9,555 bases of DNA from Alphaproteobacteria bacterium. Its GTDB lineage: Bacteria > Pseudomonadota > Alphaproteobacteria > Micropepsales > Micropepsaceae. Below, piece by piece: positions 1-7,042 of the stretch (position 1 is its first letter; each line of letters begins with the position of its first letter). The position numbers and the translations under genes are program-made. The stretch spans positions 450 through 10,004 of the forward strand of contig DMER01000214.1 in NCBI GenBank assembly GCA_003451645.1. Direction: 5' to 3'. The notes beneath the pieces were generated by a model. It did not search any database. It was given only the letters and a program-made list of their open reading frames with translations, and had not been told where the DNA came from.

Positions 1-72
1 CATCGCGCCGAGCACCAAACATATCACGATACGTCCAATCACGGCGGCGGCCTCCTTAGCCATTTGGGTCAT
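1..72 (-). CDS. Small hydrophobic (possible holin-like) protein, N-terminal fragment
   Basis: This reading frame is open from an ATG at the complement of 70-72 to the left edge, so only the first 24 codons are visible. The ATG overlaps the muramidase stop codon in an ATGA arrangement, a sign of translational coupling. The visible peptide has a short polar start (MTQMAKEAAA) followed by a hydrophobic run (VIGRIVICLVLGAM), which looks like the start of a membrane segment. A second in-frame start, GTG at the complement of 40-42, has a perfect AAGGAGG eight bases upstream and would give a protein beginning directly at the hydrophobic run. A small membrane protein directly downstream of a muramidase suggests a holin or other lysis or export accessory. 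That role is inferred from position only; I do not recognise the family from so short a piece. Confidence 0.5.
   Translation of the reverse strand, partial: MTQMAKEAAAVIGRIVICLVLGAM
51..57 (-). promoter_or_regulatory. Internal Shine-Dalgarno AAGGAGG for an alternative GTG start
   Basis: The complement of 51-57 reads AAGGAGG and lies eight bases before an in-frame GTG (complement of 40-42) inside the small hydrophobic gene. It is a stronger ribosome-binding site than anything before the overlapping ATG at 70-72, which has only a TGGGG-like stretch. Either the GTG is the true start or the gene makes two products that differ by ten N-terminal residues. Confidence 0.45.
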
Positions 73-830
73 TTACGCAACCCCAGATTCACCGCGGCAG
101 CATAGGCTTGCGCGAACTTTTTGGCATAGGCGTCAACTTGCCCCGGGCCATTATAGTAGCGGGCGACCTGCTCCCAATCCTTATTCTTCATGTGGGTCAG
201 CAATCCGCCAGGCTGCGGCGCCGGTTTGGCCGCGCAAAAATCCAGAAACCCCAGCACATGCCAGCGTTCATCCTCTTGAAAAGCGCGGTACATGTCGATG
301 GCGTTGAGGTAGCCCAAAGCCGCGAACTCCGTCATCATGATCTGCGGCCCGCCGATGGAGGCAGCCCTATAGGCCTTCTCCTGAGCGGCAAGGGCCACCG
401 CAAAGACCAGCACCCAATACTCCTTCTGCTGGCTGCCGTGGAAGCGTTCAAACTCCGCTGACGGATCATCCCGCCACGCATGATTTTCCCAAGGTTTGCC
501 CTCAACGCCTGCGCGCCCGCCATGCTGGAAATGCTGATCATAGAGCTTGGCATTAGCACGGCCCCATTGCTCAAAGAATTTGTGGTTCTCAAACCGCAAG
601 ATCGCCCGGCCGGGCGTGAACTCATGCCCGCCGCTTTCGACATACCAAATGGCGAGTGTGACCGCAGTCTCGATCCCGCCAGCAGCAGAACCAGCCTTAG
701 CGATCAAATTGCCGATGCGGTTATAGGTCTTGGCGACCCCCGCGCCAATCCCGCCGCCTGGCTGCGGCACAGGCTTTGTGGGCGCCAGTTTTGCGGTCTG
801 CAGTGCGGGGTCGTCTTTGAAAAATGCCAT
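69..830 (-). CDS. N-acetylmuramidase domain protein (PF11860/DUF3380-like peptidoglycan hydrolase)
   Basis: This 253-residue protein matches the N-acetylmuramidase family found in phage endolysins and Gram-negative genomes, which cleaves the glycan backbone of peptidoglycan. Visible hallmarks are YVESGG at about 63-68 (E65 is the likely catalytic acid), the RFENHKFF segment at 79-86, SIGGPQIM at 158-165, which aligns with the family's usual SWGxFQIM, and KDWEQVARYYNGPG at 217-230. The first 52 residues are a Pro/Gly-rich lead with no Sec signal peptide, so export would need a holin or another route. A similar Pro-rich block occurs twice (KPVPQPGGG at 19-27 and KPAPQPGGL at 202-210). The start is well supported: GGAGG (complement of 837-841) lies six bases before the ATG. 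The gene lies 70 bp downstream of the oxidoreductase on the same strand, and its TGA overlaps the next gene's ATG. The family call is firm. Whether it belongs to a prophage remnant, a gene transfer agent or a housekeeping cell-wall function cannot be told here. Confidence 0.85.
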   Translation of the reverse strand: MAFFKDDPALQTAKLAPTKPVPQPGGGIGAGVAKTYNRIGNLIAKAGSAAGGIETAVTLAIWYVESGGHEFTPGRAILRFENHKFFEQWGRANAKLYDQHFQHGGRAGVEGKPWENHAWRDDPSAEFERFHGSQQKEYWVLVFAVALAAQEKAYRAASIGGPQIMMTEFAALGYLNAIDMYRAFQEDERWHVLGFLDFCAAKPAPQPGGLLTHMKNKDWEQVARYYNGPGQVDAYAKKFAQAYAAAVNLGLRK

Positions 831-900
831 GCGATGCCTCCGGCCGACTCAATGCGGCGTGAGGCGCAGTCTATGCGATGGGACGCCGGTGGCGGAAAAC

Positions 901-1866
901 TCACGCAGGGATCAGCTTGCCCTGGGCCGCTTGCCGTCCCGCCGCCGCGGCAAGGATCTGGTTGGCCGTGACAAGCGCCGCGCGCGCTTCTGTGGGCATC
1001 AGCAAGGGCGCCCCCTCTCCCCGCACGGTGGCCAAGAACCGGGCTACAGAGGCCCCCAGAGGGTCAGCAAGATCAGGCGAGACTGGAACGCCATTGGAAA
1101 ACAACTCTGGCAACGTATCAGGTGTCGAGTTCTTGACAGTTCGGCTTAGGAAATCGATCACCACCTCGCCATCGGGATAGACAACGCGCATGGTCCGGCG
1201 GCGCTCTTTGGAGTCGCGGCTGGCCATGAGCCGTACCCGGCATCCCGACTGCAGCGAGAGCTCGGCCTCTACCTCATCGGAATGCCCGCCGGGTCCCGCC
1301 CTCTCACTGGCCTTGATCGCCGTGACCGCCGACTGGGCGAGCAGTTGCACCATATCAATGTCATGGATCATCAGATCAAGCACAACGCTCACATCCGTCG
1401 CCCGTCCACTGAAAGGTCCAGCCCGCACACTCTCAATCACGATTGGCGCCGCTTTGCGCTCCAACAAACCGGTTGCCGCCAGCACGAGCCGCTCTTGATG
1501 CCCGATATGCAAGACGCAACCCTGACGCTCCGCCAGCGCGACCAGCTCGTCCGCGTCCTCTTCCCGAACCGCGATCGGTTTTTCCAAATAGACATGCTTG
1601 GCGGCATCAAGGCAGCGCTTGGCCACCAGCGCATGTGTGACAGCCGGGGTCGCAACGGACACCACATCAACCTCGGCCAGCAGATCATCGATCCGTGTGA
1701 AGGCCCCAACACCATGGGCATGCGCCGCGTCAACCGCGCGCTCCCCATGCGCGTCGGCAATCCCAATCAGCCGCACGCCCGGCGCCTTCGCATATTTCTG
1801 CGCATGCAAGCGCCCAAAGACGCCCGCGCCAATGACGCCAGCACGCAATTGAGTTGATCCGGACAC
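901..1866 (-). CDS. Gfo/Idh/MocA family NAD(P)-dependent oxidoreductase
   Basis: With the GTG start chosen here the protein has 321 residues. The N-terminal Rossmann fold carries GAGVFG at about 13-18. The ATPAVTH segment and the family signature EKPI (about 95-98) follow, with the lysine in the usual catalytic/nicotinamide position. The C-terminal α/β domain has DVSVVLDLMIHDIDM, in which D164 and H168 fit the family's DxxxH active-site pattern. Members oxidise or reduce sugar or cyclitol hydroxyls. The VLDLMIHDID style resembles proteins acting on UDP-sugars, such as the UDP-GlcNAc 3-dehydrogenase GnnA of lipid A biosynthesis, but no lpx or aminotransferase gene is visible, so the substrate is left open. 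The frame extends upstream to a GTG at 1923, adding 19 residues without a ribosome-binding site. I prefer 1866 because AGGAGG precedes it and the protein then starts close to the Rossmann fold. It is divergent from the reductase operon and 70 bp upstream of the muramidase. Confidence 0.88.
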   Translation of the reverse strand: MSGSTQLRAGVIGAGVFGRLHAQKYAKAPGVRLIGIADAHGERAVDAAHAHGVGAFTRIDDLLAEVDVVSVATPAVTHALVAKRCLDAAKHVYLEKPIAVREEDADELVALAERQGCVLHIGHQERLVLAATGLLERKAAPIVIESVRAGPFSGRATDVSVVLDLMIHDIDMVQLLAQSAVTAIKASERAGPGGHSDEVEAELSLQSGCRVRLMASRDSKERRRTMRVVYPDGEVVIDFLSRTVKNSTPDTLPELFSNGVPVSPDLADPLGASVARFLATVRGEGAPLLMPTEARAALVTANQILAAAAGRQAAQGKLIPA

Positions 1867-1877
1867 GACGCGAAAAT

Positions 1878-1883
1878 CCTCCT
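1878..1883 (-). promoter_or_regulatory. Shine-Dalgarno AGGAGG that sets the oxidoreductase start
   Basis: The complement of 1878-1883 is AGGAGG, 11 bases before the GTG at the complement of 1864-1866. The spacing is slightly long, but the match is perfect. The upstream in-frame GTG at 1923 has no comparable site, so this element argues for the shorter protein. Confidence 0.6.
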
Positions 1884-1983
1884 GTCTGCACGCAACAATC
1901 TCAGGCACAGGCTTTGGATGCACAGCAACACAAGAAATATTGCAGTCTCGTCATGCGCTTGGCGTACCTAAAGATTTTCCATT

Positions 1984-1999
1984 CTGCCGCTTCCGGCAG
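1984..1999. repeat. Perfect inverted repeat, 6-bp stem and 4-base loop
   Basis: CTGCCG and CGGCAG flank a four-base CTTC loop. There is no T-run after it on the plus strand, and on the minus strand only a mixed A/T stretch follows, so it is not a good intrinsic terminator. In the middle of a divergent promoter region it could be a regulator half-site pair or a 5' leader hairpin. Its role is unknown. Confidence 0.45.
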
Positions 2000-2070
2000 G
2001 CCCGCGCATCTGATTAAGGTAAAGGCCTCGCTATAACGCCACCAATCAAACGTGCAGGAGCATTGCCCCC

Positions 2071-3102
2071 ATGACCAATCTCAAGAGCCGCGAAATTCGC
2101 TTGAAAAACCGCCCTGTCGGCATGCCACAGCCGCAAGACTTTGAATTGGCCGAGACCGGCGTTGCCGCGCCAAAGGCCGGTGAAGTTCTCGTGCGCAACA
2201 TCTGGATGTCTGTCGATCCCTATATGCGCGGGCGCATGATGGACCGGGAGAGCTACATCCCGCCGTTTCAGATCGGTCAGCCCCTGCAAGGCGGCGCCAT
2301 TGGTCAGGTCGTGGAAACCGGCCCAGACTCCCACTTCAAGGTTGGCGATTATCTCCAGCACATGTTGGGCTGGCGCGAATACGCGGTCGTGGGGCCGATG
2401 GCCCTGCCCCAAAAGGTTGATCCGTCCCTGGCGCCAGTGCAGAGTTTCCTGGGCGCTCTCGGGATGCCTGGCCTGACTGCCTATGCGGGCTTGTTCCGCA
2501 TTGCCGCCTTCAAGCCGGAAGACTCCGTGTTCGTGTCGGGGGCTGCGGGCGCGGTCGGCTCGGTCGTGTGCCAGCTGGCGAAGGCGCGTGGCGCCTATGT
2601 CGTGGGCTCTGCGGGTTCGGACGCCAAATGCGACTGGCTGCTCAAGACCGCCAAGATTGATAAGGCGATCAATTACAAGACGGCGGGCGATCTGAATGCG
2701 GCAGTGGGCTCGGCCTTCCCCAAGGGCATTGGCGTCTATTTCGAAAATGTGGGCGGCGCGCATCTGGAGGCCGCCATCAATCACATGCGGATCCACGGCC
2801 GTCTGGCCATCTGCGGGATGATCGAGCAGTACAACAATACGGCCCCCGCACCAGGCCCCTGGAACATCATCATGACCATCCCCAAGAGCTTGCGCATCGA
2901 GGGTTTTGTCGTCTCCAACCACTTCGACCTCCTGGGCGCCTTCCACAAGGAGATGGGGGAATTGGTCGCGGCTGGGAAAATGCATTGGCAGGAAACCGTC
3001 CATCACGGCATCGAGAATGCGCCATCTGCCTTCCTCGGCCTCTTCAAGGGCGAGAATAGCGGCAAGATGCTGGTCAAAATTGGCCCGGACAAGGCGGTCT
3101 AG
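2071..3102 (+). CDS. NADPH-dependent medium-chain reductase, CurA/PTGR type (first of a tandem pair)
   Basis: This 343-residue protein belongs to the zinc-independent medium-chain dehydrogenase/reductase group that includes E. coli curcumin reductase CurA, plant alkenal double-bond reductases and mammalian prostaglandin reductase 1. These enzymes use NADPH to reduce the carbon-carbon double bond of α,β-unsaturated aldehydes and ketones, often for detoxification. Visible features are the N-terminal RPVGMPQPQDFEL and SVDPYMRGRM (47-56) blocks, GMPGLTAYAGL at 131-141, the nucleotide-binding SGAAGAVGS at 156-164, a lysine at K186 where this group contacts the NADPH 2'-phosphate, NYKT at 201-204, and YFENVGG at 223-229. 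No structural or catalytic zinc cysteine cluster is seen. The ATG has AGGAG ten bases upstream. It is the first gene of a likely three-gene plus-strand unit. The family is secure; the physiological substrate is unknown. Confidence 0.92.
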   Translation: MTNLKSREIRLKNRPVGMPQPQDFELAETGVAAPKAGEVLVRNIWMSVDPYMRGRMMDRESYIPPFQIGQPLQGGAIGQVVETGPDSHFKVGDYLQHMLGWREYAVVGPMALPQKVDPSLAPVQSFLGALGMPGLTAYAGLFRIAAFKPEDSVFVSGAAGAVGSVVCQLAKARGAYVVGSAGSDAKCDWLLKTAKIDKAINYKTAGDLNAAVGSAFPKGIGVYFENVGGAHLEAAINHMRIHGRLAICGMIEQYNNTAPAPGPWNIIMTIPKSLRIEGFVVSNHFDLLGAFHKEMGELVAAGKMHWQETVHHGIENAPSAFLGLFKGENSGKMLVKIGPDKAV

Positions 3103-3107
3103 CCCCG

Positions 3108-4115
3108 ATGTGGCAGCGTTGGGTTCTCGCCCGCAGGCCGGTAGGCGTCCCCGGACCGCAGGATTTCCGTCTGGACGAAGGCGCCTTGCCCGATCCGGGC
3201 GAGAACGAAATGCTGGTCCGCACCGACTACATTTCAATCGATCCGGGCATGCGCTCGCGGTTGTCGCGCGATAGCTACGCGCCAGCTTTGCCCCTCGACA
3301 GCGTGATCGAAAGCGCTGGAATCGGCACGGTCATCGCCTCCCGCAACACCAAGTTCCGGGAGGGCGACTGGGTCAGCGGCGCCATTGGCTGGCAGAGCCA
3401 TGTGATGTCCTCCGGGCGCGGGCTCACTAAGCTGAACCCCGCGCTGTTCACTGGGCTCGTCCGCCCCACGGCCGCTATCGGCATCTTGGGAATTCCCGGC
3501 TTGACCGCCTATTTTGGTCTGCGCGATTTGGGCGCGCCCAAGCCCGGGCAGACGTTGCTTGTGTCGTCGGCGGCAGGAACCGTTGGCGCCACAGCGCTCC
3601 AAATCGGCAAGCTCGATGGCCTGACCGTCGTGGGGATTGCTGGCGGCCCGGACAAGACCGCTTATGTCCGCAGCCTTGGTGCCGACACGGTCATCGACTA
3701 CAAGGCCTCGCGCGATCTGCCGAGCCAGCTGGCGCAGGCAATCCCGCAAGGCGTGGACATCTATTTTGACAATGTGGGTGCCGCCACTCTTGATGCGGCC
3801 ATCCGTGTCATGAACCTCCGTGGCCGGATCATAGTCTCAGGTCAGATCGCCGAGTACAACGCCGCTGCGCCAGCGGGAATCCGCAACACGCTCGACTTCA
3901 TTCCAAAACGTTTGCGGATGGAAGGATTGGTCGTCTTCGACTACGCCGCGCGCTTTGCCGAGGCGCAAGCCGAAATGGCGCAGTGGATCCAGGATGGCAA
4001 ATTGACCTACCGCGAACACATCGTCCCTGGTCTCGGCCAGGCACCTTCCGCTTTCGTCAGCCTGTTTAGCGGCGAAATGACGGGCCGTGTGCTGGTCAAG
4101 GTCAGCGAAAGCTGA
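3108..4115 (+). CDS. NADPH-dependent medium-chain reductase, CurA/PTGR type (second of a tandem pair)
   Basis: This 335-residue paralogue of the preceding gene starts only 5 bp after its stop codon. The same blocks appear in order: RPVGVPGPQDFRL (10-22), SIDPGMRSRLS (43-53), GIPGLTAYFGL (128-138), nucleotide-binding SSAAGTVGA (153-161), a lysine at K183 in the 2'-phosphate position, DYKA (197-200) and YFDNVGAATLDAAI (219-232). The two proteins align along their whole length and both keep the NADPH-specificity lysine, so they look like an old local duplication with diverged substrate pockets (YMRGRMMDRESY in the first, GMRSRLSRDSY in the second). The ATG has no clear Shine-Dalgarno, which fits translational coupling to the upstream gene. 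The shared N-terminal motif begins at residue 10, which supports this start. The substrate is not evident. Confidence 0.9.
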   Translation: MWQRWVLARRPVGVPGPQDFRLDEGALPDPGENEMLVRTDYISIDPGMRSRLSRDSYAPALPLDSVIESAGIGTVIASRNTKFREGDWVSGAIGWQSHVMSSGRGLTKLNPALFTGLVRPTAAIGILGIPGLTAYFGLRDLGAPKPGQTLLVSSAAGTVGATALQIGKLDGLTVVGIAGGPDKTAYVRSLGADTVIDYKASRDLPSQLAQAIPQGVDIYFDNVGAATLDAAIRVMNLRGRIIVSGQIAEYNAAAPAGIRNTLDFIPKRLRMEGLVVFDYAARFAEAQAEMAQWIQDGKLTYREHIVPGLGQAPSAFVSLFSGEMTGRVLVKVSES

Positions 4116-4162
4116 TAGCGCTGCTCGCAAATCTCCCGCCTGCCTCTTCAAGGATAAGCACA

Positions 4163-7033
4163 ATGCCCGTGAGTTTTCGGCTTGCCGTCGCCGCCGCCCT
4201 AATCATCGCGCTTGGCTGGGCAGCACCGCAAACCGCCGCCCGCGCGCCAGCGCCGGCCGCCAAAAAATTCCTCACCTGGGCCCATGAAGGCAGCGATCTG
4301 AAACCCGATGCCCGTGTGCGCTATGGGCAACTGCCCAATGGGATGCGCTATGCACTCATGCGCACCAACCGGCCGGAGAACCATGCCTCGATCCGCTTGC
4401 GCATCGATGCGGGCTCATTGCACGAGACGGAGGCCGAGCTAGGCCTTGCCCATTATCTCGAGCACATGGCGTTTCAAGGCTCAAAAAACCTTACGCGCAA
4501 TGAGCTTGTGGCAACACTGCAAAGACTGGGTGCGGCCTTTGGTGCGGATACCAACGCCTATACGTCTTTCGACGAGACGGTCTATCAACTCAATCTGCCC
4601 AAGGCCGACCCCGCCACGCTCAATCAAGGCATTGCCTTGATCCGGGAGGTCGCTGATCGCCTGACCATTACGCCAGAGGCCGTCACGGCCGAGCGCGGCG
4701 TCATTCTGTCGGAGGAGCGCGTGCGCGACACGCCGGGCCTGCGCTCGGCCCGCAAACTATACGCCCTCGCCTATGCGGGCATGCTGGCGCCGGAGCGGTT
4801 TCCCATCGGCAAGACCGAGGTGCTGAAGCGGTTGGATGCGGCCGCCATTCGCGCATTCTACGAGCGCTATTACCGCCCCGAAAGGGCGCTTCTGGTCGTC
4901 ACGGGTGCCTTCGAGCTTGACGCGGTTGAGACGGAACTCAAGGCCAAGTTCAGCGACTGGCAACAGCCGGGCAGCGAAGGCCCTGAGCCGGCCTACGGCA
5001 TGCCGCGCTTGGGCGGCCCTCTGCGTGCGGACAATGCGGTCGACCCCAGCTTCACTGACTCCGTAGCCTTGAGCTGGATGGCGGTCGAACCTCACGTTCC
5101 GGCCTCCAGGGCTGAGGAAATGGTCAGCGTCAAACAAGCTCTGGCTTTTCAGATCGTGAACACCCGCCTTGCACGGCTTGCGCAATCGGCCAACCCGCCT
5201 TTCGCCTCGGCCTCTGTCGGCTGCACGTTCGAGGACATACAATCGGGCGACTACGCGCGCCGCTGCAGCTTGAATGTCAGCGCAGGCAAGAACCCGTGGG
5301 GCACGTCGCTGGCCGCCGCGGAGCAGGTCTTGCGCCAAGCGGTTGCCTATCCCCCTGACGCCGGTGAGGTCGCCCGTGCCAAGCGCGTCTGGCGCGCAGG
5401 CTGGGAGACCGCGGCCCGCACCGCCGAAAATCCAGACACCGCTGGTTCGGCTGATGGGATCGTCAGCAGCTTCTCTGGCCGCGGCGTGTTCATGCACCCC
5501 AAAGACTATCTCGACACGTTCAACGCGGGCGTCGAGGCCGCCACAGCCGCGGACCTGCACGCTGTGCTGAGGGACCTTTTTGGCACCAAGCCCCACCATG
5601 TCTTTGCGCAGACGCCAGTCCCCGTGACCGGCGGTCCCAAGGCGATGGTGCGCACTGTGAATGCTGCGATGGCGCGCCCCGTGACGGCGCCCGCTATCAT
5701 CGCGGAGAAGAATTTTCCTTACACGGACTTTGGCACCGCTGGCACCATAGCCGCCCGCACCGAACTCAAGGACCTGGGCGTCACGCAAGTCACTTTCGCC
5801 AATGGCGTGCGCTTGAACCTGCTGCCCATCTTCGACGAGAAAAACATTGTCCGCACTGCCGTGCGTTTGCCGGGCGGCATGGTGACCTTCCCAAAGGGCC
5901 AACCCGTCTTTGAGAGCGGCTATACGGCGGGCTTGCTCACAGGCGGTTTGGGCAAATTGACGGTCGACGAGTATCGCGATGCGGCGGCTGGCAAGACTTC
6001 CAGCTTCAACTTTGACATTAGCACCGCGGACTATCAGTTCAGGGGCGTCGCGGCGCGCCAGGACCTGCTCTTCCACTTGCAGAGTATCACCGCCTACCTG
6101 ACCGATGCGGCGTACCGGCCCGAGGGGCTTGCGCGCGCGAAGGTCAATCTGGACACAAGCTACAAGGCACGCAGCGCCACGGCTGGCAATGCGCTCGCCT
6201 GGATGCTGGGCAAGGTCCTCGCCAATGAAGAACCGCGCTGGGGGACCGCGACACCTGACGATGCGCGGGGACTGACCATTGAGGCGATCAAGACACGGCT
6301 GCAGCCAGCGCTCGCAAATTCTGCGGTCGAAGTCACCGTCACTGGCGACATCCCGATCGAGGAGGCGGTTGACGCCGTCGCGAAGACCCTGGGCGCCCTG
6401 CCCGCGCGCCCAGCCCTGACCCCAACGACGATTGCCACAGGCGAACTCGTATTTCCAACAGAGCGGCGGGCCTTGACCTTGACCCATGACGGACGCGCGG
6501 ATCAGGCACTGATCTTCGTGGCGTGGCCTGCACGTGGCATCTTTCCTGATGTCCGCGAGTCGCGCGCCACCGCCCTCGCTCAAGAGGTTTTGCAGGTCGC
6601 TTTGACCGAGTCCCTGCGCGACCGCGGCCTCACCTATGGCGTGAATGTCAACCACGCGCCGTCGAGCGATGTATCCACCTATGGCTACGTTTCTGTGCAG
6701 GTCGAGGCCAAACCTCAGGACCTGGACACGATCTTGACGCTCATCACCGGGCAAGCCTCAACCATAGCCAAGGGAGAGGTGCCGGACGATCTGCTCAAAC
6801 GTGCGCGCGAACCCGCCATCGCGGCGCGGGAGGCGCAAAGCAAGACCTCCGCCTATTGGTCGGGCGCCTTGAGCGACACGCAAGCCCGGCCCGAAATGAT
6901 CGCGGCCATCCGCACACGGATCGAAGATTTCAAGACGGTAACCCGCGATGAGGTGATCAAGGCTGCCGGCCAGGTCTTCTCAGGCCCGCCGCGGGTTGAG
7001 ATCCGCGTGCTGCCAGCAAAGCCCGCTGGCTGA
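4163..7033 (+). CDS. Exported M16 family zinc metalloprotease (pitrilysin/PqqL-like)
   Basis: The 956-residue protein has the double-module layout of large M16 peptidases. A Sec-type signal peptide occupies roughly residues 1-27, with hydrophobic core LAVAAALIIALGWAA and a likely cleavage after ARA, and there is no lipobox cysteine, so it should be periplasmic. The zinc site is intact: HYLEH at 97-101 (inverted HxxEH) and, further on, E177 and E184 in ERGVILSE; E184 is the expected third ligand. AYTSFDETVYQ (132-142) is typical of the PqqL branch. The second half (from about 520) repeats the fold without a zinc motif and carries the substrate-binding R/Y pattern in RDRGLTYG (about 819-826). 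Length and order match the E. coli PqqL class, which degrades peptides or small proteins in the periplasm. AAGGA lies eight bases before the ATG. It is 47 bp behind the reductases and probably co-transcribed, with no obvious functional link to them. No pqq genes are visible. Confidence 0.93.
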   Translation: MPVSFRLAVAAALIIALGWAAPQTAARAPAPAAKKFLTWAHEGSDLKPDARVRYGQLPNGMRYALMRTNRPENHASIRLRIDAGSLHETEAELGLAHYLEHMAFQGSKNLTRNELVATLQRLGAAFGADTNAYTSFDETVYQLNLPKADPATLNQGIALIREVADRLTITPEAVTAERGVILSEERVRDTPGLRSARKLYALAYAGMLAPERFPIGKTEVLKRLDAAAIRAFYERYYRPERALLVVTGAFELDAVETELKAKFSDWQQPGSEGPEPAYGMPRLGGPLRADNAVDPSFTDSVALSWMAVEPHVPASRAEEMVSVKQALAFQIVNTRLARLAQSANPPFASASVGCTFEDIQSGDYARRCSLNVSAGKNPWGTSLAAAEQVLRQAVAYPPDAGEVARAKRVWRAGWETAARTAENPDTAGSADGIVSSFSGRGVFMHPKDYLDTFNAGVEAATAADLHAVLRDLFGTKPHHVFAQTPVPVTGGPKAMVRTVNAAMARPVTAPAIIAEKNFPYTDFGTAGTIAARTELKDLGVTQVTFANGVRLNLLPIFDEKNIVRTAVRLPGGMVTFPKGQPVFESGYTAGLLTGGLGKLTVDEYRDAAAGKTSSFNFDISTADYQFRGVAARQDLLFHLQSITAYLTDAAYRPEGLARAKVNLDTSYKARSATAGNALAWMLGKVLANEEPRWGTATPDDARGLTIEAIKTRLQPALANSAVEVTVTGDIPIEEAVDAVAKTLGALPARPALTPTTIATGELVFPTERRALTLTHDGRADQALIFVAWPARGIFPDVRESRATALAQEVLQVALTESLRDRGLTYGVNVNHAPSSDVSTYGYVSVQVEAKPQDLDTILTLITGQASTIAKGEVPDDLLKRAREPAIAAREAQSKTSAYWSGALSDTQARPEMIAAIRTRIEDFKTVTRDEVIKAAGQVFSGPPRVEIRVLPAKPAG
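7012..7030. repeat. Inverted repeat at the end of the protease gene
   Basis: GCCAGC (7012-7017) and GCTGGC (7025-7030) could form a 6-bp stem with a 7-base loop, ending just before the protease stop codon. No U-tract follows, so it is at best a weak or factor-assisted terminator for the plus-strand unit. In GC-rich coding DNA a stem like this may arise by chance. Confidence 0.2.
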
Positions 7034-7042
7034 ACCGCTGGT

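Larger units (their letters stand above)
1867..2070. promoter_or_regulatory. Divergent intergenic region
   Basis: About 200 bp separate the minus-strand oxidoreductase from the plus-strand reductase operon, so outward promoters for both should lie here. It is visibly richer in A/T than the flanking genes, especially at 1930-1982. A CTATAA at 2031-2036 could serve as a -10 element for the plus-strand operon, but no convincing TTGACA-like -35 lies 16-18 bp upstream of it, so I do not call a promoter precisely. The plus-strand gene has AGGAG at 2056-2060, ten bases before its ATG. A perfect hairpin lies at 1984-1999. Confidence 0.45.

Noticed and set aside
1282..1857. 191-codon plus-strand frame opposite the oxidoreductase
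   Set aside because: It is a shadow of the Gfo/Idh/MocA gene, with His/Arg-rich composition and no motif.
2031..2036. CTATAA as a sigma-70 -10 element
   Set aside because: No acceptable -35 hexamer lies 16-18 bp upstream, so I kept it as a remark and did not call a promoter.
2014..3237. 407-codon minus-strand frame opposite the first reductase
   Set aside because: It is antisense to a clear medium-chain reductase and has low-complexity composition (many His, Arg and Asp) without motifs, so it is a shadow of codon bias.
4757..6754. Long open frame (665 codons) on the minus strand opposite the M16 protease
   Set aside because: It lies entirely antisense to a gene with an intact zinc motif and signal peptide. 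Its translation is Arg/Gly/Ala-rich with no recognisable domain, as expected for a shadow frame in GC-rich DNA.
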